Both the position numbers and the translations under genes were made by a program. The notes under the pieces were generated by a model that saw only the letters and a program-made list of their open reading frames with translations, had not been told where the DNA came from and did not search any database. A stretch of 64,000 nt of DNA from Straminergon stramineum (lineage: Eukaryota > Streptophyta > Bryopsida > Hypnales > Calliergonaceae), in assembly GCA_963920665.1 (NCBI GenBank), contig OY987263.1, forward strand, positions 36,754,547 through 36,818,546. Reading direction: 5' to 3'. Position 1 is the first letter of the stretch, and every line of letters begins with the position of its first letter. This document shows positions 23,731 through 35,024 of this stretch, one piece after another.

Positions 23731-24703
23731 GAAAGCCCCCGAAAGATCTACTTATCTTGTACTTCACTTATGGCATTTGAGTTTTCACTATATTAAAAAA
23801 AATTTAAGTTGAAACTCTTGAAATTTTTATTATGTTCATTTGCAGAGAATCCAAAAGTTCACCGCTTGGTTTGATAGCTTGTAGATGGTTAACTTGTTCA
23901 TTAATAAGGTAATTGCACCTATTTGTGACCAATTTCAAAAATTGACCTATACAAATTTTTGCCTAAAATGAACGGCCTTGTTCATGAGAGCCTAAGGTCA
24001 ATTTTGAATACATCTATTTTCAACACTTTCAAAATTCTAATAGTTTATTCATATAGTGTCCAAAAATTGAATTCTAAGCTAATATAGAATCTCCTTCAAC
24101 TTCCCAAAGGAGGTAACAAAATCTTTTATTGTTCCATACTCAATTGCTTATTGGGATGAATTTAAGAGATGTTATTTTAGGAGATAGAAAATATTGCTAT
24201 TTGGAATGAAGCAATCATTCTTTTCTGCCTAAATATTACTAGATTTTGCTAAGGAATTGGTCTTCTTACAAGACCATTTAGGAAATGTAATCCCTTCTTT
24301 AATCTCGAAAAGACTTGGTAGGAGGGATAATATAGATCTAGAGTTTTTTAGGCAAATTAAAAGTATGGCTTAAGAAGAATATCAAGATGAGATTTGAAAT
24401 GTTTCAAGTTTTGTAATCTTCCATCTCTACCTAGATTGATTCCTAACCTTGCACAAAAACCATGGATCACAAGAGAGTGCACATACTAATCACAACATTG
24501 AAGAATAGACAAAAAGTACTTTTGAGTTAACTTGGGTATAGTTCATCCATTTTGTATTGCTCCCAGAACAAAGTCTTGAAAATTGTTCCATAATCCACAT
24601 CATGTATGCCCACTTTTTTAGTGGTTAAGGACAAAAAACACAAAGTTCCAAAACTTTCTTCCCCTCCTACCGGGTACAATATTGTAGAATTGAAGAAGAG
24701 CTC

Positions 24704-24961
24704 TTGACATGCCACATTTAACTACTTTTGGACTATTCATTGAATTTTGGACTAAGCATCTAGAAATCACCAAATAATAGCATCCAAAGATCTCTCAATG
24801 TTTGTATAGATCTTTGGATGTTTTGTATTGATCTCGGATGTTTTGCATAGATCTCCCAATGTTCTAAATTGTCCCCGCCTGATGACCATTTTTTCTCTCT
24901 CGATGACCATAATTAATTCTAGACTTTCAAAAGTCCAAAAGTAATTAAATGTCACATTGAC
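24704..24961. mobile_element. MITE with TTGAC duplication and empty sites
   Basis: TTGAC at 24704-24708 and 24957-24961 flank a 248-bp core. Its ends share ACATTTAA.TACTTTTGGAC in inverted orientation. Copy B has the uninterrupted site CTTGACCTACTA (42930-42940), and copy A has TTGATGTACTA. Insertion with a 5-bp duplication is therefore directly supported. Confidence 0.8.
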
Positions 24962-25560
24962 CTACTATCAATGTCTTTTCAATGTAGAGACTTTTTTCCC
25001 TCCCATGTACACTAACTCAAACTATTGAATCAATGTTTCATTCAATTGAGGAGAATTGAAAATGCCAAAAAATCAAATGATCAACTAAAGAAATTTTGGT
25101 CACTAAAGTTTTAAAGCACAAAATAATTTAAAAAAAACTGCATGAAATAAATAAAATCTATTCCTAGACTATCAAAAATAGCATTCCAAAATTAGATATG
25201 TACTTAGACTCAACTTCTTGAACACATACCCAAAAATTTGTCCACCTTCCTTTTGTTCCAAAACAACATTAATTTGAGTAGGCATGCTAGCAAATAACTT
25301 CTTATGTAGACTCATCTACAATAATAGAAGAGTATAAGCTTCTTGCACATGGTTCTACAACTCATGAAGATTCTTCAAGGAAATGGGATACACATTCATT
25401 GTTTGTAGATAGCCCACAAATTTCACTATTTGTTCAACAACTTGGGTCTTGAAGGCTCTTCTTGTCACTAATCCAATACCAACTCAAGCCATTAGAGTTG
25501 AAATGGTTGGTCTTTATTTCATCACTATTGATCCCACTAGCAATGACCAAACACATTGCA

Positions 25561-26125
25561 TACTGCTTTTCCTAATGTATCAAAGCATGTAGACATCTTA
25601 TTCTTGGTATGGCAATGTTTTCATAATATTTCGTCTTAATCCTATTCAAAACAGATTGTGACACATTGAAGCCTTATGCCACTTCTCTACTGATAATGTG
25701 CTTTATACACCCACTTGGAAGATTCCACATTTTCAATTGAACACCACCCATAAAAATGTGGCTCAAAAATGATTATTGAAAAGGTTGAATCTCTCTTCCA
25801 AAGTTTCTCCAAAAGTGCTCTAGTGATGAGGTGGAAGGTGGATATCTTCCACCTCATCATTTTTCTATTAAAAAATTGCTAGAAATATAGACACAATCTC
25901 TCTGAAGTTCACAGACTTGAGCATAGACTCAATAATTTGAATTTGTGTATGATCCTGGTTTGTTTCTCATTCCTTCTTTGTTTGATAGTTGAAAATTCAG
26001 CTTTTTGACCAAGGTTTTTTTTACTTTTATTTGAAAGAAGCCATTATACCTTATTTGACATTACTTTTCTCTAAACAACTCATAGTTCACACCGATCTCA
26101 AGAGCTGCCTTGTCACTAAGTAACT
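25561..26125. other. Non-coding stretch
   Basis: No gene seen. It contains the short hairpin listed at 25824-25859. Confidence 0.5.
25824..25859. other. Perfect 14-bp hairpin
   Basis: TGATGAGGTGGAAG and its exact inverse are separated by 8 bases, followed by a T-rich run. It could fold in RNA, but I see no associated gene. Confidence 0.6.
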
Positions 26126-26541
26126 ATTGTAGGGGGAGGCAACCCATTTCTGACCACTTAAGCAAATACATGTATTTGCAAAGAAGTTTTTAATAGTGGA
26201 AAATTTCGTATGTGCAGAAATAAAGTTCATCAGATTTCCATAATTTTCATATTTTTATTTCTCAAAACAAAATTACTATGAATTTTTAGTTCAAAATTTT
26301 GTTCCACCTCATATTGGATTATTGGTCAAACATACCTTCCTATTTCCAACCAAGGGCTAGCTACAAAATCCAACAAGGTTTGGTTTCAATATTGAGAGTC
26401 TTGTAGCCAATTATAATGCACCACAACTATGTCGGGAACTGTGCCAACATTAATCATGTTAATCACCTTCTAATTGAAATTCCTTTACCTTACGCTACTA
26501 TAATGGGGGAGTGATTAGGAATGGGTTGCCTCCCCTATAAT
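26126..26541. mobile_element. Inverted-repeat element F
   Basis: It starts ATTGTAGGGGGAGGCAACCC and ends in the inverse, with about 30 bp of good terminal similarity at 26126-26158 and 26510-26541. Length 416 bp, non-coding. No convincing target duplication. Confidence 0.7.
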
Positions 26542-26569
26542 GTTTTGATTTAGTTACCATGAATAAGGG

Positions 26570-26990
26570 TTTTAATGATACAGACCCACGGACCCACCAT
26601 GTGATGATTGATATCATTGGTCGCAATTGAACTCATAATCTCAATGCAAGAGAGTTTTGTCATCATGGTATATTTTGATTGGTTAAAGAGAGGCAAATTA
26701 AGATTGACAATGCTCACTACTTGCCTTGTGCAAATTTTCAACAGGGTAGGTATGAAGAAGAAATTTCATTGGTCTCGCAGTGAGAAATGTGAGAGAAATC
26801 CCAACTACTAACTACCAATTGGTATTAACTTAGTGAGTGCGGATCCACCTAACATAATCTAAATGTAGGAGAATTTTGCCATTGTGGCATATTTTGATTG
26901 GTTAAGCAATCCAAGAAGTCAAACAACTCTCCTACATTTAGACTATGTCCAATAGTTGCAAAGTAGGCCAAGTCATCACAAGTTAGTACC
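26570..26990. repeat. Local tandem and inverted duplications
   Basis: The block around ATATTTTGATTGGTTAA occurs twice (about 26670 and 26890). TAATCTAAATGTAGGAGA (about 26855) recurs inverted as TCTCCTACATTTAGACTA (about 26926). Non-coding. Confidence 0.5.
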
Positions 26991-26997
26991 AACCTTG

Positions 26998-27165
26998 CCA
27001 CCCGCAGCTTGCTAGTTCCTAACTGGCGATTCTTTGAGATAATTTGTAATTTTCTCTACAATCAAGGCTTAATATAATTCCTCTGGCGCTTACAACTAGC
27101 AACAAATTTTCAGAGAGCTAGGATTTCTGATGACAAGGAACTAGCTAGCCTGCAGGTAGTGGTGT
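26998..27165. mobile_element. Small inverted-repeat element
   Basis: The two ends, read inward, are CCACCCGCAGCTTGCTAGTT and CCACTACCTGCAGGCTAGCT, with GCTAGTTCCT in both. The total of about 168 bp is typical of a MITE. No duplication identified. Confidence 0.4.
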
Positions 27166-27306
27166 ATTCTAGAACCAAATATCAGACATAACGCAATCTT
27201 TAAGATAAAATCTGGACCATATAATAGTATATGCAAGAACTTGGAGACCAAGCCATCCATAATTTCATGGGGACCTTCGTGTTTCTTCTCTCAGAACATA
27301 TCTCGT

Positions 27307-27449
27307 ATAAGGTAGTCTGCTCTTAAAGCAACCATTTAAGCCTACCCAACTCATCATTGACAATAATAGATATTTCAAACAACATGTCACTCTTTCCTAG
27401 ATAGGGGTCACATTTAGAACACAGTCGCTTTTAGAGCAGACTACCTTAT
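27307..27449. mobile_element. Short inverted-repeat element E, copy 2
   Basis: Begins ATAAGGTAGTCTGCTCTTAA and ends in a near-perfect inverse (GAGCAGACTACCTTAT). 143 bp, closely related to 7892-8037. Confidence 0.75.
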
Positions 27450-27742
27450 GCCAAGAACCAATTCACCTCCACTTGGAGGAAGGTTGCTCTCTGATGTAGT
27501 CAAGCCACGAGAGGAAGATAGTTTCTATTGTAAGTATCTTACAGCATAAATAAGTAGAAGAAGTTTCCGCAAGGAGAAATATTTCTCCCCAAAAGTTTGT
27601 GCAGGGATGCAGTAAGCTTCGACAGGAGACTTAGCCATGCATGTGTCCAGACCCTATGTGGCTATGTGCACTTCCAAAGTACATGTGGATTAATTGTTTT
27701 ACCCCTAAACTTCTTCTTGTTGGTGTGGGATAGGTAGAGGTG

Positions 27743-29257
27743 TTAACCCGTAAAGGACTGAGGCATATTTTAGACACAAATTGTGAAAAACTGCCACTTT
27801 TTAGGGCAGTGAAAAAAAAATGAAAAAAAAAAGTTTTTTTTCAAAATTCAACTGCACAAATTTGTACTGGACTAGTATGGGAATGTGTGGAAAAAATTTC
27901 AGAAACTTTGACTGTTTGGATTGAAAGATTATCATGTTTGAAGTTAGGAGAAAAAGGTTTTTTTCAACCTTACCCGAAAGGGCCAATAGCCTTTAACCCC
28001 TAAATGTATTTGACTATGTTTTCACCAAAAATGCTCCAAAACTGTCATTTCTAGTACAAGCATCAAATTTTAGAAAAAATACATTTTTGGACAAGTTTAA
28101 CCCTATGATCTTGTAGTACGCTGGTTTGGGAAGATGTGGAAAAAATTTCAGAAATTTCCACCGTTTGGTTTGCAAGATATTATCATTTGAAGTGACAAAA
28201 AGCCATTTTTTGGCCCTGCAAAAACCTGGGCAGCTGTACTTCACAAGGCCAAATCATTCTGAAAAAATGTCCAAAATGGTTTTAACTCTTTGGATTCATT
28301 CTTCAAAGCAAGTTTTTCACATTTTTGAAAAATTTTAGATCATTTGGAATTGTACAACATAAAGGAAAAAAATAGTAAGTAGAAAGAAGTGGAGAATGAT
28401 TCAAAATATTAAATTGTTAATAATTTATTTATGGAATTGAAAAATGCCAATCTCAATGGTTATAATGTTGTAATAAAAAATCTAGACTTCCTTTTTTTTT
28501 TTTGAAAAATATTAAAAATTGAGTGAAATAAAGGTCCTCAAAGTTTATTTTAGAGTAGAGATTCCATTACTACCCACAAACTACCTACAACTAAACTCTT
28601 CATAACTTTCATCTCATAAATCAAAATGGAATGATTCAAAGATTTCCATGTATATATAAATCTAGAAAACTAATTTCAAATTTTTATTTTAAAAAAAAGG
28701 GATTTTTAAAGAATTTTTTTTGATGCACGAGGTGCCCACTGAGCAATGAAAACTACATATCATACAATAACTTTTTAACCATGTATTCAAAAGTTATAAA
28801 AAATTTTGGAACTTCAAGCTACTCCTTAGGCACATGTTTTGTGAAAATTTCAAAGAAAAAAAAATTCCATTTGTGGTGAGCTGCCCCAAATCGCTATGTT
28901 GCCAAAAAACACTATTTGGTTCTTTAGGGGTTAACTCCTCCTAGACTGAGATTTTTACACTACACATGGTTCTTTTTAAAAAAAATTGCATCTTGTATCA
29001 CATAAGTTACATACTTGCCACATTTCAAAAGTAGAGTAGGTGTTTTTCACATGCTACCCAAGCTACCACAAAATTTTAGGGCAACATAACCTTTGATCTA
29101 AGCACCCGATTGGAAAAAGAAATTATATTCTCACCTAGGGGTACATATTCACACCTTGTGTCAAAATTAGAAGAACATCCATCAAAAAATGACTTCATAC
29201 AAACCTACTCAAGATTACCTCTATACGTTCAATAGTCATTCGGTCCTTTAGGGTTAA
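27743..29257. mobile_element. TTAA-flanked element D, split by a nested element
   Basis: TTAA at 27743-27746 precedes CCCGTAAAGGACTGAGGCA. The far end reads CGGTCCTTTAGGG then TTAA at 29254-29257, giving matching inverted ends (CCC.TAAAGGAC). The element is interrupted at an internal TTAA by the family A element 27997-28930. Without it, D would be about 570 bp. Its interior resembles family A around GTGGAAAAAATTTCAGAAA, so D and A are relatives. Confidence 0.75.
27993..28934 (+). mobile_element. TTAA-flanked element, family A copy 1 (nested in D)
   Basis: A core of 934 bp between TTAA at 27993-27996 and 28931-28934. It starts CCCCTAAATGTATTTGACT and ends TTCTTTAGGGG. It aligns end to end with 33002-33948, and in reverse with 31769-32697 and 58311-59234. 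Inside are short frames conserved between copies on both strands, which I attribute to sequence relatedness rather than coding. It is non-autonomous. Confidence 0.85.
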
Positions 29258-29849
29258 ATGCCACTGGTTGCAAGGAATGTACAGATTCCATTTGTCAAAC
29301 ATTAGATCTGGCTTCCAAAGGACAAGTGTGTATCAAAAGTGTGAATGGAGAAGGAAGAAGGGAAGGTCCCCATGCAAGAATTTGTGGATTGGCCTTTCAA
29401 GAAACATTCACTTACAAATTAGGTCACAAATTATACTAGAAATTTTCTCCATCCAGGAGATACCTAGAGCACACGAAGTGGAGCATCTTTAGGACAAGTC
29501 ACCTACCAGGGTTCATGTGTTGAATCTTTGAAGCTACCCACCAGGGCTTTTTCATTCATTTTTTACAAAGTGGCGATATTAAATGTTATAGAAGTGCTCC
29601 AAATTACAACATGCATCCACATATTGGATGTATAATATGGTTTTCATCCACAATTTGGTCATTTCATCTAAGATTTATTTTTAATTCAAAGTTGTTTGGC
29701 GATTTCATCTAAGATTTTTTTTAATTCAAAGTTGTTTGGTGATTTCATCCAAGTTTTTTGACGTCTTTTTGGGCATTTTCTAGCCAAATTATTTTTTCTG
29801 GTGTAATCTGGCACCAAAAAGCCAAAAAAAAAGCCCTCCTACCCACTTC
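29258..29849. other. Non-coding stretch
   Basis: Contains a short tandem repeat near 29655-29755 (GGTCATTTCATCTAAGATTT and two more GATTTCATC copies). No gene seen. Confidence 0.5.
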
Positions 29850-30122
29850 AACAAACATTCTCATGCCCATTGAACTTTTCAAGGAAAGTAGAGAATTGCA
29901 ACCTCGATCAATGTTTGTTGTCATGGAAGCATATAGTGGTGATGGTCTCTTAAATTTGCAAGAATGCCATTCTTCAATTTGTGATCTCTCCACTAGAATT
30001 CCTTGGGTGCAATTGTCCACATCATAGCTGCAAAGAGGAGCTTCAGGATTTCCAATACCACCCGCATTGCAGCTCTACATTGATGACATCATTGCACGCA
30101 TCGACCTCACTAACAAACTTAT
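29850..30122 (+). pseudogene. Decayed 5' fragment of an SDR gene
   Basis: This aligns with the SDR2 leader and first codons (35140-35380). CATTCTCATGCC, AAAGTAGAGAATTGCA, GATGGTCTCTTAAATT, GTGCAATTGTCCAC and AGCTGCAAAGAGGAGC all have counterparts in the same order. Weakly coding traces of the start follow, including a CGCATTGCAGCT stretch where SDR2 has CGCATTACGACG, and ATCGACCTCACTAACAAA where SDR2 has GTCGACCTCACAGGCAAA. The start codon context has become GAGCTTCAGG and similarity stops before the glycine motif. It is a truncated relic of an SDR2-like locus. Confidence 0.65.
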
Positions 30123-30129
30123 GGATACT

Positions 30130-30180
30130 TAACCCTAAAACCTCAAACCCCAAACCCTAAAAACCCCTAAAACCCTAATC
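30130..30180. repeat. Degenerate telomere-type repeat
   Basis: Several CCCTAAA or CCCTAAAA units with irregular spacers (AACCCTAAAACCTC, CAAACCCTAAAAACCCC). The unit matches the Arabidopsis-type plant telomere. The tract is short and imperfect, as interstitial traces often are. Confidence 0.65.
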
Positions 30181-31014
30181 CAAATTGCGAGGATACATTT
30201 AGAATTGCCTAGTGTACATAGGGTGTGCTACATGGTGTAAACATTTGAAACAAGGGTTTGAACACCCATCACCGACATGCCAAAATATCAACACCAGATA
30301 AGGTAAACCAACCTATTATCACCCTGATTCACAATTTGAGTATATTAAGACCAACTCCAAGACGGTCACATATTTTTCAGAGGTGTGCGTATGTTTCACG
30401 AATCAAACTCAAGTAGAATTATAATTTTCCAATTAAAATTGTAATTTCTATGAATTTTTAAAGTGGTCTGCCCTAAAATTACAAAATTGCCACTAGACTA
30501 GAGTCATAAACGTCCTATCCTAAACCTATAACCACCATTCCAAGTACCTATTAGCACTTGAGTATCCACCAATCAAGGACCGACATGTTACCCAAGTTGA
30601 AATTAATGTATTGAAATTGTCAAAAAAACATCTGGTCAAATAGAGGGTTGTGAGTTCCCGATAGCGGGAAACTCGAGGAATTGTGCCACCACAGTATGCT
30701 GATGTAGTTGGGAGGTGGCTATGTGACTCTTTTTTTTTGGTTTTTTTGAAAAAAATTTTGGTCAAATTTTCTTTCAATTTCAAGACCAACTTTTTTTTTT
30801 TCACAAAATTAAAAAAAATAAATTTATGATGGCTGACTATTGTCAGTTGTGCCCTCACTACTGGTGAACAACAATGGGGGAACAAGCCTAGAACGGCCTT
30901 CTTTTTGGCCAAATTTCCTCTAACGCAAATGGATTTGGGTGAATTTTATGGTGGAGATGGGGTCAAAAATAGGATGGCAGTTATAGGAAGTTGATGGAAA
31001 TGGGCTGGTCTAAA
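30181..31014. other. Non-coding stretch
   Basis: AT-rich with homopolymer runs. The one longer open frame on the minus strand (30526-30912) passes through A/T runs and shows no recognisable features. Confidence 0.5.
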
Positions 31015-31514
31015 GTAAAACAACCCATTGTAGTCAGATGACCCACAATGGACACTATGGAATGACCCCATTATGGTTTTTTTCAAACCCCATCATGGAT
31101 TTTATTACTAAATGAGATTTGGACCACAATCAATGTCTTACCTGAGAGTAATGGTGTGATTAGTGATTGCATTAGGAACTTCTAACTTTTTAGTGTAATT
31201 TCATTGTAGGAAGTGACTTTTTTAGGCCTTTCACATTAGAAATCATTGTGACTGCTTTAGGTGTGTAAGATGAGCATGATGGATACAGATTTTGTTGGTT
31301 GTGGGGTAGTCTATAGACTCTTTTGGGTCATGATGGGCTGAACACTTCAATAATTCATAGCAAATTCATAGCAAATTCATACTTTGTCAAAAAAATATAA
31401 TTTCAAATGCTCTCATTGTTTCTCACACTTGTCTTTATGTGGGAAAAAAATGAAAAAATTTCAGCAATGGCATGAGTACAAACTCCTAATTCTGACCACA
31501 ATGGGCTGTTTTAC
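31015..31514. mobile_element. Inverted-repeat element with 23-bp ends
   Basis: The left end GTAAAACAACCCATTGTAGT and the inverted right end GTAAAACAGCCCATTGTGGT differ at two positions over 23 bp. Length 500 bp. Its interior (31130-31250) matches 4390-4500 inverted, suggesting a second, broken copy there. Confidence 0.65.
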
Positions 31515-31764
31515 CTTACCTTATATTCGACTTGGAGACGAAAACCAAGTCACTCATTCTCTGGTTGACTGTGCATAAGTTGATTCCCAGCTGGGAAACC
31601 CTAATTTATGTAATCAGACTGCCTCCAAAAATGACGAAGGGGAGTCAAACCTGGCTTGGAGCAAAAGGCTCTTATAAATCACTTTCAAAAACTCTACCGA
31701 ATAGTGGTGGAGTGGGTGCCAAGATTGCTAGATTTGAATTACTTTTGACAATAATATAATTCAC

Positions 31765-32701
31765 TTAACCCATAAAGTAAGACCCAAACAATGTTTTTTG
31801 GCATTATAGATATTTTGGACAACTCACTACAAGTCAAATTTTTAATTTTTTTCTTTGAAATTTTCACACAACATGTGGTTGAGGAGTAGCTTTAAGGTCC
31901 AACAATTTTCATAACTTTCGACTATATGGTTAAAAAGTTATTGTATGATATGTAGTTTCTTTCCCAACTCGGGTAGCTTGGACAGATAAGAAAAAATCAC
32001 TTTTTTCAAAAATAAAAATTTGAAATTGGTTTTCTAGATTCATATATACTTGTAAATCTTTGAATCATTCCATTTTGATCAATGAGGTGAAAGTTATGAG
32101 GAGTTTTAGTTTGCAGGCAGTTATGGATTTTCTACTCTAAAATAATCTTTGAAGTCCTTCATTTAACTCAATTATCAAGATTTTTTGAAAAAAATAAAAT
32201 CATAGTATGAAGATTGTTTATAACAACATTACCACCATTGGGATTTCCATTTTTCAAATCCATAACAAAATTCTTAACAATTTGGTATTTTGAATCATTA
32301 TCTACTTCTTTGTACTTACTATTTTTTCTTATATGTTGTATAATTCCAAATGATTTGAATTTTTTTCAAGCATGTAGTCAATTTGCCTTGAAGAATGAAT
32401 TCAAAGACACACATCCATTTTGGACATTTTTTCATAGAAATGTGACCTTCTAAAGAGTAGCTGCCCGGATTTTTGTAGGGTTAAAAAAAAGTATTCTTGT
32501 CAATTCAAACACTAATATCTTGCAATCTACATGGTGAAAACTTCTGAAATTTTTTCCACATGTTCTCAAATCAGCTTACTACAAGAACCTATGGTTACAT
32601 GTGTCCAAAATTCTTTTTTCCTAAAATTTGGTTCTTGTACTAAAAATAGCAGTTTTGGAGAGTTTTTGATGAAAACATAGTCAATAACCTTTAGGGGTAA
32701 A
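31765..32701 (-). mobile_element. TTAA-flanked element, family A copy 4
   Basis: TTAA at 31765-31768 precedes CCCATAAAGTAAGACCC. The core ends CCTTTAGGGG at 32697, followed by TAAA (32698-32701), a one-base decay of TTAA. Length 929 bp. The interior aligns with 58311-59234 in the same sense and with copies 1 and 2 inverted. The family B element starts immediately after the shared TAAA. Confidence 0.8.
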
Positions 32702-32926
32702 CCCATAAATGATGATACAACCATTTTCTAGTCGATGAATAACAAAGAATCTCTCCATGTAGGACATAAGAGCAACTATTCATCCTCTAAATTTTGTGTG
32801 AAAAGGGACGTCTTTTATAGTGTTTTGATTTCCAATGAATGCTTTAGTATTTTTTTTAATCCAACAATTCACGTCGTACCAAAATAGATGTTTTCCATGG
32901 TGACCAACTTGTCTTTCAAGGGTTAA
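32698..32926. mobile_element. TTAA-flanked MITE, family B copy 2
   Basis: The core 32702-32922 (221 bp) begins CCCATAAATGATG and ends CTTTCAAGGG, with TTAA at 32923-32926. It is the inverse of 8778-9002. Its left flank is the TAAA shared with the preceding family A element, so one of the two inserted at the boundary duplication of the other. Confidence 0.75.
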
Positions 32927-32997
32927 AGCCTATAGACTTTGAGGTAGCTAGAGTACCATAGGGTATTAGTAATTAGAGTATCATAGGTTGTTGGTAG

Positions 32998-33952
32998 TTA
33001 ACCCCTAAATGTACTTGACTATGTTTTCGCCAAAAATGCTCGAAAACCGCCATTTCTAGTACAAGTACCAAATTTTAGAAATAACACATTTTGGGACACA
33101 TATATCTGTAGGATCTTGTAGTATGCTTGGTTGAGAAGATGTAGAAAAAATTTCAGAAATTTCCACCATGTAGATTGTAAGATATTAGCGTTTAAATTGA
33201 CAAAAAGCCTTTTTTGGGCCTTGCTAAAACCTGTGCGGCTGCACTTCACAAGGTTAGATCATTATGAAAAAATGTCCAAAATGGTTGTAACTCTTTGGAT
33301 TCATTCTTCAAAGCAAGTTGGCTACATGTTTGAAAATTTTTAGATTATTTGAAATTGTACAATATATAGGAAAAAATTAGTAAGTAGAAAGAAGTAGAGA
33401 ATGATTCAAAATACTAAATTGTTAACAATTTATTTATAGAATTGAAAAATGTCAATCCCAACGGTTGTAATGTTGTAATTAACAATCTACACCTAAGGTT
33501 TTTATTATTTTTCCATAAATAATGAAAATTGAGTTAAATAAAGGTCTTCGAAGTTTATTTTAGAGTGGAGATTCCATAACTACCCACAAACTACCCATAA
33601 CTAAAACTCTTCATAACTTTCATCTCATAAATCAAAATGGAATGATTCAAAGATTTCCATGTATATATAAATCTAGAAAACCCATTTCAAATTTTTATTT
33701 TAAAAAAAAATTAAATTTTAAAGAAGTTTTTTTTGCTACCCAAGCTACCCACCGAGCAATGAAAACTACATATCATACAATAACTTTTCAACCATGTATT
33801 CAAATGTTATGAAAATTGTTGGGCCTTAAAGTTACTCCTCGGGCACATTTTGTGTGAAAATTTCAAAGAAAAAAATTAAAAATTCCATCCGTAGTGAGCT
33901 GCCCCAAATCGCTATGTTGCCAAAAAATGTTGTTTGGTCCTTTAAGGGTTAA
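32998..33952 (+). mobile_element. TTAA-flanked element, family A copy 2
   Basis: A 947-bp core between TTAA at 32998-33001 and 33949-33952. It begins CCCCTAAATGTACTTGACT and ends GGTCCTTTAAGGG. Close to copy 1 throughout. Non-coding. Confidence 0.85.
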
Positions 33953-35016
33953 AGTACATCATGGGATTTAGGCTACCCCACTACACTAATAATGAAATTT
34001 AGTGTAACTACAATAATTGATTTTGAAATGCTATACGTTTTTACTTTTGATGAAGAATTTTACCAAGAGCACGAATATTTATACTATTCAAAGAGGGGGA
34101 TCTCCACAAACATAGTTGGCACTTTGTAAAAAATATTCATTAAGAATAAAAAGCTTATAGCATTTATAAACCAATTAGTGTGTTTTATATTTAATTTCTT
34201 TCTTATTTTGTGCAATACGTGCACAACACTCCTAATGAGTCTATACATATTCTATGGTATTAGAAAGACATCTAGATAGTATATTATGTAGCTCAGAGGT
34301 AAAGGAGGTTCAATTGAGTTGATCATTTCTCTTCTTTGGTTGAGTGGTGAATTACACCTTCAAACCATGTCTATCTTCATCTTATAATTTGATTGCATAT
34401 GAATGAAAACATAGTTTCTTTTTCTCAAAACCAACAAAATATTTTCCAATAGTGACACTTGTAGTGAGGTTAATAATTGAAAGAAAAAAAAATCACATTA
34501 TCCAAAATTGACACTTGTAACAAGTCTTATTATTTGAAACTAAGAAAGAAGAATCAAATTATTCAAATCTAATTTAGTAACAAGTATGCAAATAGTAGAG
34601 TACAAGTTGTGAAGGTTGGCACTTCCATAACATTCTTAAGCTTCAAGGTAGGGACCCTTTGTTTTCCATGAACCTTCAAGGTACAGAGCCCTTTTGCCAC
34701 ACAAATTCTATGTTCTTCACCTACTCTAGCTAATTTGGGACCTCCAATTCCAAATATGAATTCTAAACTTCCAAATTTTGTCATGGGTGGCAAATAAAAA
34801 ATTCTTGTGTTTTCCACAGGGGAAAATTCACCCTCAAGCCCCACTTCGTATTATCACTTTAACGTCTTGCCTTAGGAAATTCCAAGATGTCTATTTTAAG
34901 AGGGCACATGAGAGCAGCTGCGACTATCATGCGTTCCAATGGCGAAGGAAGTTCGACAGGAAAGTTCCCATATACGAAACCGCCAAAAACATAGACTGGC
35001 CTTCAAGCAACTCACT
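33953..35016. other. Non-coding, SDR2 upstream region
   Basis: At 33978 a segment matches the end of the MITE at 21446 (CTACACTAATAATGAAATTT), a partial copy. The section 34130-34270 matches 54990-55146. From about 34860 base composition becomes more balanced as the SDR2 promoter region begins. The segment GACTGGCCTTCAAGCAA (about 34994) is shared with the other SDR promoters. Confidence 0.5.
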
Positions 35017-35024
35017 TATAAATA
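35017..35024 (+). promoter_or_regulatory. TATA box candidate for SDR2
   Basis: TATAAATA in CTCACTTATAAATACAGTG, 23 bp after the conserved GGCCTTCAAGCAA block. It lies 272 bp before the chosen ATG, implying a leader of about 240 bases. Confidence 0.65.

Larger units (their letters stand above)
22180..25560. repeat. Segmental duplication, copy C (partial)
   Basis: Its first part (22180-24640) aligns with 6160-7480 and its second part (24650-25560) with 10085-10580 plus 11480-11600. The ~2.6 kb between those two regions in copy A is missing here. It also aligns with 42870-44060. Interrupted by a solo LTR and by a 248-bp element. No genes seen. Confidence 0.65.
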
